Origin: Saprospiraceae bacterium UBA2329
GTDB lineage: Bacteria > Bacteroidota > Bacteroidia > Chitinophagales > Saprospiraceae
Assembly (NCBI GenBank): GCA_002344975.1
Contig: DDUV01000026.1
Location: forward strand, 59,381-123,380
Direction: 5' to 3'
Length of the DNA: 64,000 nt
Shown here: positions 50,578-59,231 of the stretch, in pieces
How the letters are laid out: every line of letters starts with the position of its first letter
How positions within the stretch are numbered: the first letter of the stretch is position 1
Notes under the pieces: generated by a model
What the model was told of the DNA's origin: nothing
The model's input: only the letters and a program-made list of their open reading frames with translations
Databases searched by the model: none
Program-made: the position numbers and the translations under genes

Positions 50578-51366
50578 TCACATTTTTGCTTTCAAAACCA
50601 TATAAATGCTTATTGGAATCGCGAGTAACCCCATTACCAGGGTATAAATGATGGTGCCAAGCACATACACCAGCACCGACTTGAGAAATGCCGGCAGCCA
50701 CTTTTGATCGAAAGCGCTGCGCAGGGCCAACGTGTAGTATGCCACACTGGCCAGCATACTTACCCACATCATGGAAGACATTTTAACTGAAGTCAACGCA
50801 ACGGCCAGCAAAAACGGCGTCATCAACAGCGTGGCCTGGGTGTTGAAATAGGCATTCGTCACTAAATGTTCGGCATAGTTCAACCGCGACTTCCGGAACA
50901 ACAGTCGGGTAATCCATGCAAAAATGGGTATGAACAGGATGGAAATGAGCTGATAATACTGTCTCATCAGGGCGTATATCTGATTCGTCGCCATTTCGGC
51001 CTCCGGGGTGTGCCCTTGGTGCATCATGCTGTCCATTTCCGCCATTTGCCGGTCATACACCCCCATTCCGATAAAAACGATGGTCACGAGGGCCGTGCCT
51101 ACCAGCGTATATCGCAGCGGAGAGGCATACTGCACCGTGCTGCCGCCGATGTAGTCATGCACTACTTTGCCGGGATTTTTCAGCAGCATCCAGAACGTGT
51201 GCAGCAGACCCCGGTCTGTATTGGTAATCAGGCTGATAAGTTCTGAAAAAAGCGCCCGAAGCGTGATGCGCCGGGTGATGAGTCTCTGGCCGCATTGGCT
51301 GCAATAGACGCCCGACAAGGGCGCGGCGCAGGTTTTGCATTCGGTTGGTTCCTGTGTTGTTTCCAT
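50578..51366 (-). CDS. DUF3667 membrane protein with zinc-ribbon head
   Basis: The 262-residue protein has two CxxC pairs at its N-terminus (CKTCAAPLSGVYCSQCGQRL), a zinc ribbon, followed by the DUF3667 signature FWMLLKNPGKVVHDYIGG and about five membrane spans, for example ISILFIPIFAWITRLLF and VLVYVLGTIIYTLVMGLL. Function unknown; common in Bacteroidota. I start at ATG 51366: the upstream TTG at 51387 lies within the promoter element. Confidence 0.8.
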   Translation of the reverse strand: METTQEPTECKTCAAPLSGVYCSQCGQRLITRRITLRALFSELISLITNTDRGLLHTFWMLLKNPGKVVHDYIGGSTVQYASPLRYTLVGTALVTIVFIGMGVYDRQMAEMDSMMHQGHTPEAEMATNQIYALMRQYYQLISILFIPIFAWITRLLFRKSRLNYAEHLVTNAYFNTQATLLMTPFLLAVALTSVKMSSMMWVSMLASVAYYTLALRSAFDQKWLPAFLKSVLVYVLGTIIYTLVMGLLAIPISIYMVLKAKM

Positions 51367-51384
51367 GATGGCAGTAGTTTCGGC

Positions 51385-51392
51385 CAAAGGTA
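51385..51392 (-). promoter_or_regulatory. -7 element of the DUF3667 gene
   Basis: Minus-strand TACCTTTG, 19 bp before the ATG at 51366. It faces an identical plus-strand element 14 bp away. Confidence 0.45.
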
Positions 51393-51406
51393 TGAGTTTT
51401 CGACAT

Positions 51407-51414
51407 TACCTTTG
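51407..51414 (+). promoter_or_regulatory. -7 element of the NadR-like gene
   Basis: Plus-strand TACCTTTG, only 4 bp before the ATG at 51419. Transcription from here should give a leaderless or almost leaderless mRNA. Confidence 0.45.
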
Positions 51415-51418
51415 CTAC

Positions 51419-51937
51419 ATGATCAAAATAGCCCTCACCGGCCCGGAATCCAGCGGCAAAACCACTCTGGCGCAGTATGTGGCTGCGCGTTTCGGCGCCC
51501 CTTTGGTGCAGGAATATGCCCGCCTGTATTTAGACTCCATAGCTCGCCCTTACGATGCCGGAGACCTGCCGCTCATCGCGCGCGGGCAGTTCAACTGGGA
51601 GCAGGCTATGGCTGCCTCCAACCCGCCCCTGCTCATCTGCGATACGGACATGTTTGTGCTCCAAATCTGGTCGGAATTCAAATACGGCCATTGCTCGCCG
51701 CTCATTTTGCAATACCTGCGCGAGGCCCGCTACACCGCCCACATCCTTTGTCGCCCCGACATCCCCTGGACGTTCGATCCGCTGCGCGAGCACCCCGAAC
51801 AACGCGAAGTTTTATTCGGATTGTACCTCAAGGCATTGCAACAGGCCGGGGCAATGTTCATCATAGCGGAGGGGGCAGAGGAGCAGCGGAGGCAGGCGGC
51901 AGAGGATTTTGTGAGGGAGATGCAAAAACATCTGTAA
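51419..51937 (+). CDS. NadR-like ATP-binding kinase
   Basis: The 172-residue P-loop protein starts MIKIALTGPESSGKTTLAQ (Walker A) and has YARLYLDS, LLICDTDMFVLQIWSEFKYG and HILCRPDIPWTFDPLREHP, the typical pattern of the ribosylnicotinamide kinase domain of NadR. That domain would phosphorylate nicotinamide riboside in NAD salvage. The NMN adenylyltransferase and HTH parts of the enterobacterial enzyme are absent. ATG 51419 follows the promoter element with almost no leader; the upstream in-frame reading is overlapped by the divergent gene. Confidence 0.8.
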   Translation: MIKIALTGPESSGKTTLAQYVAARFGAPLVQEYARLYLDSIARPYDAGDLPLIARGQFNWEQAMAASNPPLLICDTDMFVLQIWSEFKYGHCSPLILQYLREARYTAHILCRPDIPWTFDPLREHPEQREVLFGLYLKALQQAGAMFIIAEGAEEQRRQAAEDFVREMQKHL

Positions 51938-52025
51938 ACTATTTGTAAAATTTGCCGATCAAAGCAGCGCTGGAACGATTGGCCTCGTTTCTTTCATGCA
52001 CCTTTGTTGCAAAATACCGCCTGTT

Positions 52026-52565
52026 ATGCAGTTTCGATCTCTGTCATTTTGGTTTTTGCCCGCCGTTTTGGCGCTGTGGCTGTTTTCCGGCTGCGATGAA
52101 GATATTGAGCCTTTCAGCGGCGTGGGCAAAAGACCGGTTTACATTCCGTTGGCTCAACTCAGCGACATCAAAAGCCTGCCTCCCCGCCCCATAGTGCTGA
52201 GCGGCTCTATTTTCCTGCGCGACAGCTTCTTTTTTATGCTCGAACAGCGCCAGGGCATCCATGTTTTCAACGTGGCAGACCCGGGCAATCCGGTCGCCGT
52301 CGCCTTCTGGCAAATTCCGGCCATCGGCGATTTCAGCATGTCCGGCAATCGCCTTTTTGTGGATAGTTGGCGCGACTTGGTCACCATAGATATTTCCGAC
52401 ATTCACAACATCCGCAGCATAGACCGCCAAACCGGCCTCTTCGACCCGCTGCTTTATCCGCCGCTTTTCAACGGCATTTTTGAATGTGTGGACGAAAGCA
52501 AAGGCGCCGTCGCCGGCTGGGAAGATGCCTTCCTCACCGAGGCCCGCTGCCGAACGTTTAATTAA
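52026..52565 (+). CDS. LVIVD-repeat lipoprotein
   Basis: The 179-residue product has a lipoprotein signal (LPAVLALWLFSGC). The mature part has beta-propeller-like LVIVD repeats, each with a strand then a xVFNVADPGNP or TIDISDIHNI turn. The end contains two cysteines (FECVDE and EARCRTFN). It is probably attached to the outer membrane. It precedes a second, longer LVIVD lipoprotein by 15 bp and then a barrel protein by 6 bp; the three look like one operon. Confidence 0.75.
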   Translation: MQFRSLSFWFLPAVLALWLFSGCDEDIEPFSGVGKRPVYIPLAQLSDIKSLPPRPIVLSGSIFLRDSFFFMLEQRQGIHVFNVADPGNPVAVAFWQIPAIGDFSMSGNRLFVDSWRDLVTIDISDIHNIRSIDRQTGLFDPLLYPPLFNGIFECVDESKGAVAGWEDAFLTEARCRTFN

Positions 52566-52580
52566 ATCAATAATATAACT

Positions 52581-53354
52581 ATGAAAACCAATCACTTATC
52601 CACCGCTCTTCTCAGCCTCGGCCTCTTTTTGCTCGCCGCAGCCTGCTCCAAAGAATCTGCCGATATCAGCAATGATCCCGGCCAGGCAGGCTCCATTACA
52701 CGTTTTGCGGTTCACAACGGGTTCATGTATGCGCTCAACCCCAATCAGGTGCGCACTTTCAGCCTCGAAAACCCCGACAAGCCGCAGTTGGTACACACCC
52801 TGACTACCGACTACGGTCTGGAAACCATCATCATTTACGACAACACCATTTTCCTCGGCTCGCGCACGGCACTGTACATTTTAGACATCGCCAATCCCGC
52901 CGCGCCGTCCATCCTCTCGCAAACCCAACGTGGAGAATTCCTTTTCGGCGGCTGCGATCCGGTGGTAGTCAAAGACAATTTTGCCTATTCCACCATCAAA
53001 ATTATTGAAAACGTATGCGGACGTTTCGCCTCCCAAAGCGCGCTGATGGTGTACGATGTCAGCAATCGCAATGCCCCTGCCAATGTAGGCGTCCACTTTA
53101 TGAGCCTGCCCAATGGTCTGGGATACAAAGACAATTACCTCTTTGTGTGCGACGAAGGAACCGACCGGCTGGAAGTGTTCGACATTTCCGACCCGATGAA
53201 CACCCGAACCACCTCCTTCTCTGTAGCCGTGGCCGATCCCGTTGACCTCATTGTGAAAGGCGACAAAATGATCGTGTCTTCCAAAACGGAGTTCCGCTTT
53301 TTCGACATCAGCAATATCGCCGACATCCGCCCGCTGGGCCGCATCTCCAAGTAA
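52581..53354 (+). CDS. LVIVD-repeat lipoprotein, longer paralogue
   Basis: The 257-residue protein has a lipoprotein signal (LGLFLLAAACSKE) and about five LVIVD repeats with ALYILDIANPAAPSIL, LMVYDVSNRNAPANV, RLEVFDISDPMNT and FRFFDISNIADI motifs. The repeats build blades of a small propeller, usually for surface recognition. One cysteine pair (GGCDP and NVCGRF) could form a disulfide. Middle gene of a likely three-gene operon. Confidence 0.8.
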   Translation: MKTNHLSTALLSLGLFLLAAACSKESADISNDPGQAGSITRFAVHNGFMYALNPNQVRTFSLENPDKPQLVHTLTTDYGLETIIIYDNTIFLGSRTALYILDIANPAAPSILSQTQRGEFLFGGCDPVVVKDNFAYSTIKIIENVCGRFASQSALMVYDVSNRNAPANVGVHFMSLPNGLGYKDNYLFVCDEGTDRLEVFDISDPMNTRTTSFSVAVADPVDLIVKGDKMIVSSKTEFRFFDISNIADIRPLGRISK

Positions 53355-53360
53355 CGCAGC

Positions 53361-54032
53361 ATGATTCGCGCATTGATTTTGTTGGCAGTACTCTTGCCGG
53401 TTGGCTCGCTCCAGGCGCAAGACAGCCTGGCCCCGCAGGCATCCCGCATTCCCCGGTTGACGCTGAAAACCAACGTCACCACGCTGCTCAATACGGCCAA
53501 AACATCGGCCATGCTTACTGCCGACTTGCGGTTGGCGCCCCGTTGGAGTGTGGATATAGGCGCGGGTTCTTTTCTTTTTTCCTCTTTTTTTGCCGACGAT
53601 CCGGGCGAGCACTACTACGGCCTCCGGGCGCGGGCGGGTATGAAGTACTTTTTTTCGCTGCGGCCCGAAGCCTCCTGGTATGCAGGTTTCGAAGCCAAAT
53701 ACAACGACATACAACACGCCTACTGGGAACGGCTGCTGAGGCAGGGCGGCCAGTTTGAGCAGGTTTTCCTCGTTGACAGAAGTGTAAAGAGCACTGGGGC
53801 CGCTTTGCGAATCGGAGCGCAATTTTATTTCAATGCAGACAGGCGCCTCCTGCTGGATGTTTACACCGGCATTGGTTTTATGGCCAATCATGTGGCTGAA
53901 AGCAACCGCCCGCCGGATGCGGAGCCTATAACGCGCGGTCTGTTTTCTGCCGATGATTTCATGTATCTGAACGGGCGGCATACCATAGCCGACTACTTGC
54001 TGGGCATGCACATCGGGTATTCGTTTTGGTAG
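53361..54032 (+). CDS. Outer-membrane beta-barrel protein (DUF3575-like)
   Basis: The 223-residue protein has a signal peptide (ALILLAVLLPVGSLQAQ) and an eight- to ten-strand barrel: LTLKTNVTTLLNTAKT, WSVDIGAGSFLFSSFF, YYGLRARAGMKYFFSLR and the terminal LLGMHIGYSFW, ending in tryptophan as needed for BAM recognition. DUF3575-type proteins have this early TLKTN segment. It closes the LVIVD operon, so a joint surface role is plausible. Stop to the convergent lpxD is 4 bp. Confidence 0.7.
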   Translation: MIRALILLAVLLPVGSLQAQDSLAPQASRIPRLTLKTNVTTLLNTAKTSAMLTADLRLAPRWSVDIGAGSFLFSSFFADDPGEHYYGLRARAGMKYFFSLRPEASWYAGFEAKYNDIQHAYWERLLRQGGQFEQVFLVDRSVKSTGAALRIGAQFYFNADRRLLLDVYTGIGFMANHVAESNRPPDAEPITRGLFSADDFMYLNGRHTIADYLLGMHIGYSFW

Positions 54033-54036
54033 GTTT

Positions 54037-54972
54037 CTAACTTTTATAATACTCCGCAAAAAACTCCGGTAGCAGGCGAAGCGCCGCCAACTCGCGGTAA
54101 GCTATACGCGCCTCTGTGGCAGGAATACCGAAGTACAGTTTGCCGCCGTCCAAATCTTTCGACACCCCGGCTTTCGCCGAAATAATGGCCTTGTCTCCGA
54201 TGCAGATGTTCTGGGCTACCCCCGCCTGGCCGTACAAAATGACCTCATTGCCAATCGTTGTATTGCCTCCAATGCCTACCTGCGCAGCAATGAGGCAACG
54301 CTTGCCGATGCGCACATCGTGGCCCACGTGTACCTGACTGTCCAATTTGGTGCCCTCTCCGATGGTCGTATCGCTTGATACGCCTTTATTGACGGTGCAA
54401 CCCGCGCCAATTTCCACATCGTCTTCAATGACCACGCGGCCGCAAGAGCGCCATTTGATGAAACCTTCGGCAGTTTTTTTGTAATAAAAAGCCTCCGTGC
54501 CGATGAGCGCGCCCGGCTGAATGAGTACCCGGTCTCCGATGATGGTATGCTCGGCAATGACGGCATTGGCCCCGATGTGGCAGTTACGCCCTATGTGTAC
54601 ATGCGGTCCTATGACGGCGTTCGGCTCGATGTGCGTACCCTCGCCGATTTCGGCTGTAGGGCTGATGTTGGCCGTCAGGGGGAGCAAGGGGCGGTATTCC
54701 AGCGCCAATTGGTTGTACGCATCAAAAGGCTTTTCGCACAGCAGCAGCGTTTTGCCGGAAGGCGCGGCGGTGCGTTCGTTGAGCAAAACAACGGTAGCCG
54801 CCGAGCGCAATGCCTTTTCAAAATATTTGGCCACGTCCACAAAAGTGATGTCGCCGGGCGCTACATGGTGTACTTCGTTCAGCCCGGTAGCCAAGGCATC
54901 TGCATCGCCGATGATTTCTGCGTTCAATCGGGCTGCCAGCTCTCTTACCGGCACGGGGTGTGGAAACTTCAT
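54037..54972 (-). CDS. lpxD: UDP-3-O-acylglucosamine N-acyltransferase LpxD
   Basis: The 311-residue enzyme adds the second acyl chain in lipid A synthesis. An N-terminal uridine-binding domain (PVRELAARLNAEIIGD, DITFVDVAKYFEKAL) leads to a left-handed helix of hexapeptide repeats (IGEGTHIEPNAVIGPHVHIG). The catalytic His is in KLDSQVHVGHDVRIG and the loop GTEAFYYKK is typical. ATG 54972 is used; the promoter element at 54988-54995 overlaps the longer reading. Bacteroidota often carry two LpxD-like genes; only one is here. Confidence 0.88.
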   Translation of the reverse strand: MKFPHPVPVRELAARLNAEIIGDADALATGLNEVHHVAPGDITFVDVAKYFEKALRSAATVVLLNERTAAPSGKTLLLCEKPFDAYNQLALEYRPLLPLTANISPTAEIGEGTHIEPNAVIGPHVHIGRNCHIGANAVIAEHTIIGDRVLIQPGALIGTEAFYYKKTAEGFIKWRSCGRVVIEDDVEIGAGCTVNKGVSSDTTIGEGTKLDSQVHVGHDVRIGKRCLIAAQVGIGGNTTIGNEVILYGQAGVAQNICIGDKAIISAKAGVSKDLDGGKLYFGIPATEARIAYRELAALRLLPEFFAEYYKS

Positions 54973-54987
54973 GTCCTTTTTTTGCGG

Positions 54988-54995
54988 CAAAGGTA
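54988..54995 (-). promoter_or_regulatory. -7 element of lpxD
   Basis: Minus-strand TACCTTTG, 15 bp before the ATG, so the leader would be only about 8-10 nt. Confidence 0.45.
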
Positions 54996-55073
54996 CTCGT
55001 ATCGGCGCTGAATCGCTCTTTTTATAGCTGTAAAATCAATCAAAGCAAAACTTCAAAGTAGAGGTCTTTTTTG

Positions 55074-55081
55074 TACCTTTG
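55074..55081 (+). promoter_or_regulatory. -7 element of gyrB
   Basis: Plus-strand TACCTTTG, 4 bp before the ATG at 55086; a leaderless transcript is predicted. Confidence 0.45.
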
Positions 55082-55085
55082 CGGC

Positions 55086-57065
55086 ATGGAAACAACGAAC
55101 GAAAACAAAGACCTGCAAGCTAAAGCAGGCGACTATGATGCCAGTAATATTCAGGCCCTCGAAGGTCTGGAAGCCGTGCGCAAAAGACCAGGGATGTACA
55201 TCGGCAGCACCGACTCCAAAGGTCTGCACCACTTGGTATGGGAAGTTATTGACAACTCCATAGACGAGCACCTGGCAGGTTATTGCGACCTCATCGAAAC
55301 CACCATACACACCGACAACTCCATCACGGTGCGGGACAATGGCCGGGGTATTCCCACCGGTATGCACGAGAAACTGCAAAAGTCGGCGCTGGAGGTGGTA
55401 CTCACGGTGCTGCACGCCGGGGGCAAGTTTGACAAAAATACCTACAAAGTATCCGGCGGTCTGCACGGCGTGGGCGTGTCTTGCGTCAACGCGCTGTCCG
55501 ACTACCTGCGCGCCGAGGTACACCGCGAAGGTAAGGTCTTTGAGCAGGAGTACTCCAAAGGTATTCCGCAAACAACGGTGAGCGTCATTGGAGAATCGGG
55601 CCGCACGGGAACCACCATTACTTTCCGTCCCGATGCCACCATTTTTGAAGCAACGGAATACAAATACGATATCCTCGCCGCTCGCATGCGCGAAATGGCC
55701 TTCCTCAATAAAGGCATCCGCATGACCCTGACCGACGAGCGCGAAACCGGCCCCGACGGCCAATACAAAACCGAGGAATTTCATTCGGAGGGCGGTTTGG
55801 TGGAGTTTTTGGAATACATAGACAACTCCAAACACCGCATCACAGAAAGCCCGATTCAGGTGTCTGCCTCTGCCGATGACGTGGTGGTGGATGTGGCCTT
55901 CCAGTACAACAGCTCCTACTCGGAGAATGTATATTCCTTCGTCAACAACATCAACACCCGCGAGGGCGGCACGCACGTCAACGGCTTCCGCATGGCGGTC
56001 ACGCGTTTGCTGCGTCAATACGGCGAAGAAAAGGACCTCTTCAAAAAGATCAAAGTAAAGCCCTCCGCCGAAGACTTCCGCGAAGGATTGTCGGCCATCG
56101 TGTCCGTAAAAGTGCCTGAGCCTCAGTTCAAAGGACAAACCAAAGGCGAATTGGGCAATGCCGAAGTGACGGGCATCGTGTCGCGCATTGTAGGCGAGGC
56201 CATGGGGCATTTTTTGGAAGAAAATCCGAAAGAGGCCCGCAAGATCGTAGAAAAAGTAGTGCTGGCCGCCACCGCCCGTGAAGCCGCCCGCAAGGCCCGC
56301 GAAATGGTGCAGCGCAAAAACGTGCTCACTGGCAGCGGATTGCCCGGCAAATTGGCCGACTGTTCCTCCAAAGACCCCGCCGAATCTGAACTCTTCTTAG
56401 TGGAGGGCGATTCGGCAGGCGGTACCGCCAAGCAGGGCCGCGACCGCGTGTTTCAGGCCATTCTGCCGCTGCGGGGCAAAATCCTCAACGTGGAAAAAGC
56501 GCTGGAACACAAAATTTACGAAAACGAAGAAATCAAAAATATCTTCACCGCATTGGGCGTCAGCATCACCGAAGACGAAAACGGAGAGCGCCGCCTTAAT
56601 CTGGAAAAACTGCGCTACCACAAAATCGTCATCATGTGCGACGCCGACGTGGACGGCAGCCACATTACCACTCTCATTCTCACCTTCTTCTTCCGCTACA
56701 TGCACGACCTCGTGAAGCAGGGCTACGTTTACATCGCCTCGCCGCCACTGTATCAGGTAAAAGGAACCAAAGGGCAATTCCGCTACTGCTGGAACGAAAT
56801 TGAACGCAAACAGGCTCAGGAGGAACTGGCTCGCGGCGGCAACCCCGATTCCGTTAAAGTGCAGCGATACAAGGGTTTGGGCGAGATGAATGCCGAGCAG
56901 CTTTGGGAAACCACCATGGACCCCACCCGCCGCTTCCTCCGTTTGGTCAATATTGAAGACGCCCGCGAAGCAGACCGCGTATTCTCCATGCTCATGGGAG
57001 ATGAAGTACCGCCGCGCCGCGCCTTTATTGAGGCCAACGCCAAATACGCCAAGGTGGATGCCTGA
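55086..57065 (+). CDS. gyrB: DNA gyrase subunit B
   Basis: The 659-residue ATPase subunit of gyrase introduces negative supercoils together with GyrA. The GHKL ATPase has EVIDNSIDEHLAGYCD, DNGRGIPTGMH and the KYKVSGGLHGVGVSC-type segment; the TOPRIM domain has EGDSAGGTAKQGRD and DADVDGSHI. The length is that of the short form without the large enterobacterial insertion. The start METTNEN is 4 bp after a -7 element. The Bacteroidota usually keep gyrB away from dnaA, and no replication genes lie nearby. Confidence 0.97.
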   Translation: METTNENKDLQAKAGDYDASNIQALEGLEAVRKRPGMYIGSTDSKGLHHLVWEVIDNSIDEHLAGYCDLIETTIHTDNSITVRDNGRGIPTGMHEKLQKSALEVVLTVLHAGGKFDKNTYKVSGGLHGVGVSCVNALSDYLRAEVHREGKVFEQEYSKGIPQTTVSVIGESGRTGTTITFRPDATIFEATEYKYDILAARMREMAFLNKGIRMTLTDERETGPDGQYKTEEFHSEGGLVEFLEYIDNSKHRITESPIQVSASADDVVVDVAFQYNSSYSENVYSFVNNINTREGGTHVNGFRMAVTRLLRQYGEEKDLFKKIKVKPSAEDFREGLSAIVSVKVPEPQFKGQTKGELGNAEVTGIVSRIVGEAMGHFLEENPKEARKIVEKVVLAATAREAARKAREMVQRKNVLTGSGLPGKLADCSSKDPAESELFLVEGDSAGGTAKQGRDRVFQAILPLRGKILNVEKALEHKIYENEEIKNIFTALGVSITEDENGERRLNLEKLRYHKIVIMCDADVDGSHITTLILTFFFRYMHDLVKQGYVYIASPPLYQVKGTKGQFRYCWNEIERKQAQEELARGGNPDSVKVQRYKGLGEMNAEQLWETTMDPTRRFLRLVNIEDAREADRVFSMLMGDEVPPRRAFIEANAKYAKVDA

Positions 57066-57144
57066 TGTTGCAGGTGTAATGGGATATTGGAAAGATCACC
57101 GAGGCAGGTGATAAAAATCAGCGCCCTTTGTGCATCGGGCTACA

Positions 57145-57152
57145 TAATTTTG
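57145..57152 (+). promoter_or_regulatory. -7 element in the pckG leader
   Basis: TAATTTTG matches TAnnTTTG. A TTTG at 57127-57130 has a short 14-bp spacer. The expected start of transcription is at the base of the hairpin structure that begins at 57161. Confidence 0.35.
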
Positions 57153-57160
57153 CAGCGTAA

Positions 57161-57243
57161 AAGCCGCTTCTCAGGGCACTTTCCTACCTTTTGTTGATGT
57201 ACTTTGAAGCAATGTTCGCATTGCAGAAGGGGCTTGTTTTTTT
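57161..57243 (+). terminator. Terminator-like structured leader before pckG
   Basis: An outer stem AAGCCGCTTCT (57161-57171) pairs with AGAAGGGGCTT (57225-57235, one mismatch), an inner GCAATG/CATTGC hairpin with a TTCG loop (57209-57224) abuts its right arm, and a T7 tract follows (57237-57243). It lies 29 bp before the pckG start. It may be the gyrB terminator or a regulated attenuator of pckG. Confidence 0.5.
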
Positions 57244-57272
57244 GATTTTTTCACCCATAATCATCATAACCA

Positions 57273-59144
<1,872 letters not shown>

Positions 59145-59172
59145 ATGTTTATACTTACGTTGATAAATACAT

Positions 59173-59214
59173 GCGGCGCAGCACCTCTTTTGGGTACTGC
59201 GCCGCTCATTTTTT
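59173..59214 (+). terminator. pckG terminator
   Basis: Stem GCGGCGCAG (59173-59181) with CTGCGCCGC (59197-59205), then TCATTTTTT to 59214, 28 bp after the pckG stop. Confidence 0.85.
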
Positions 59215-59231
59215 AGGAGGAATACAAGAAA

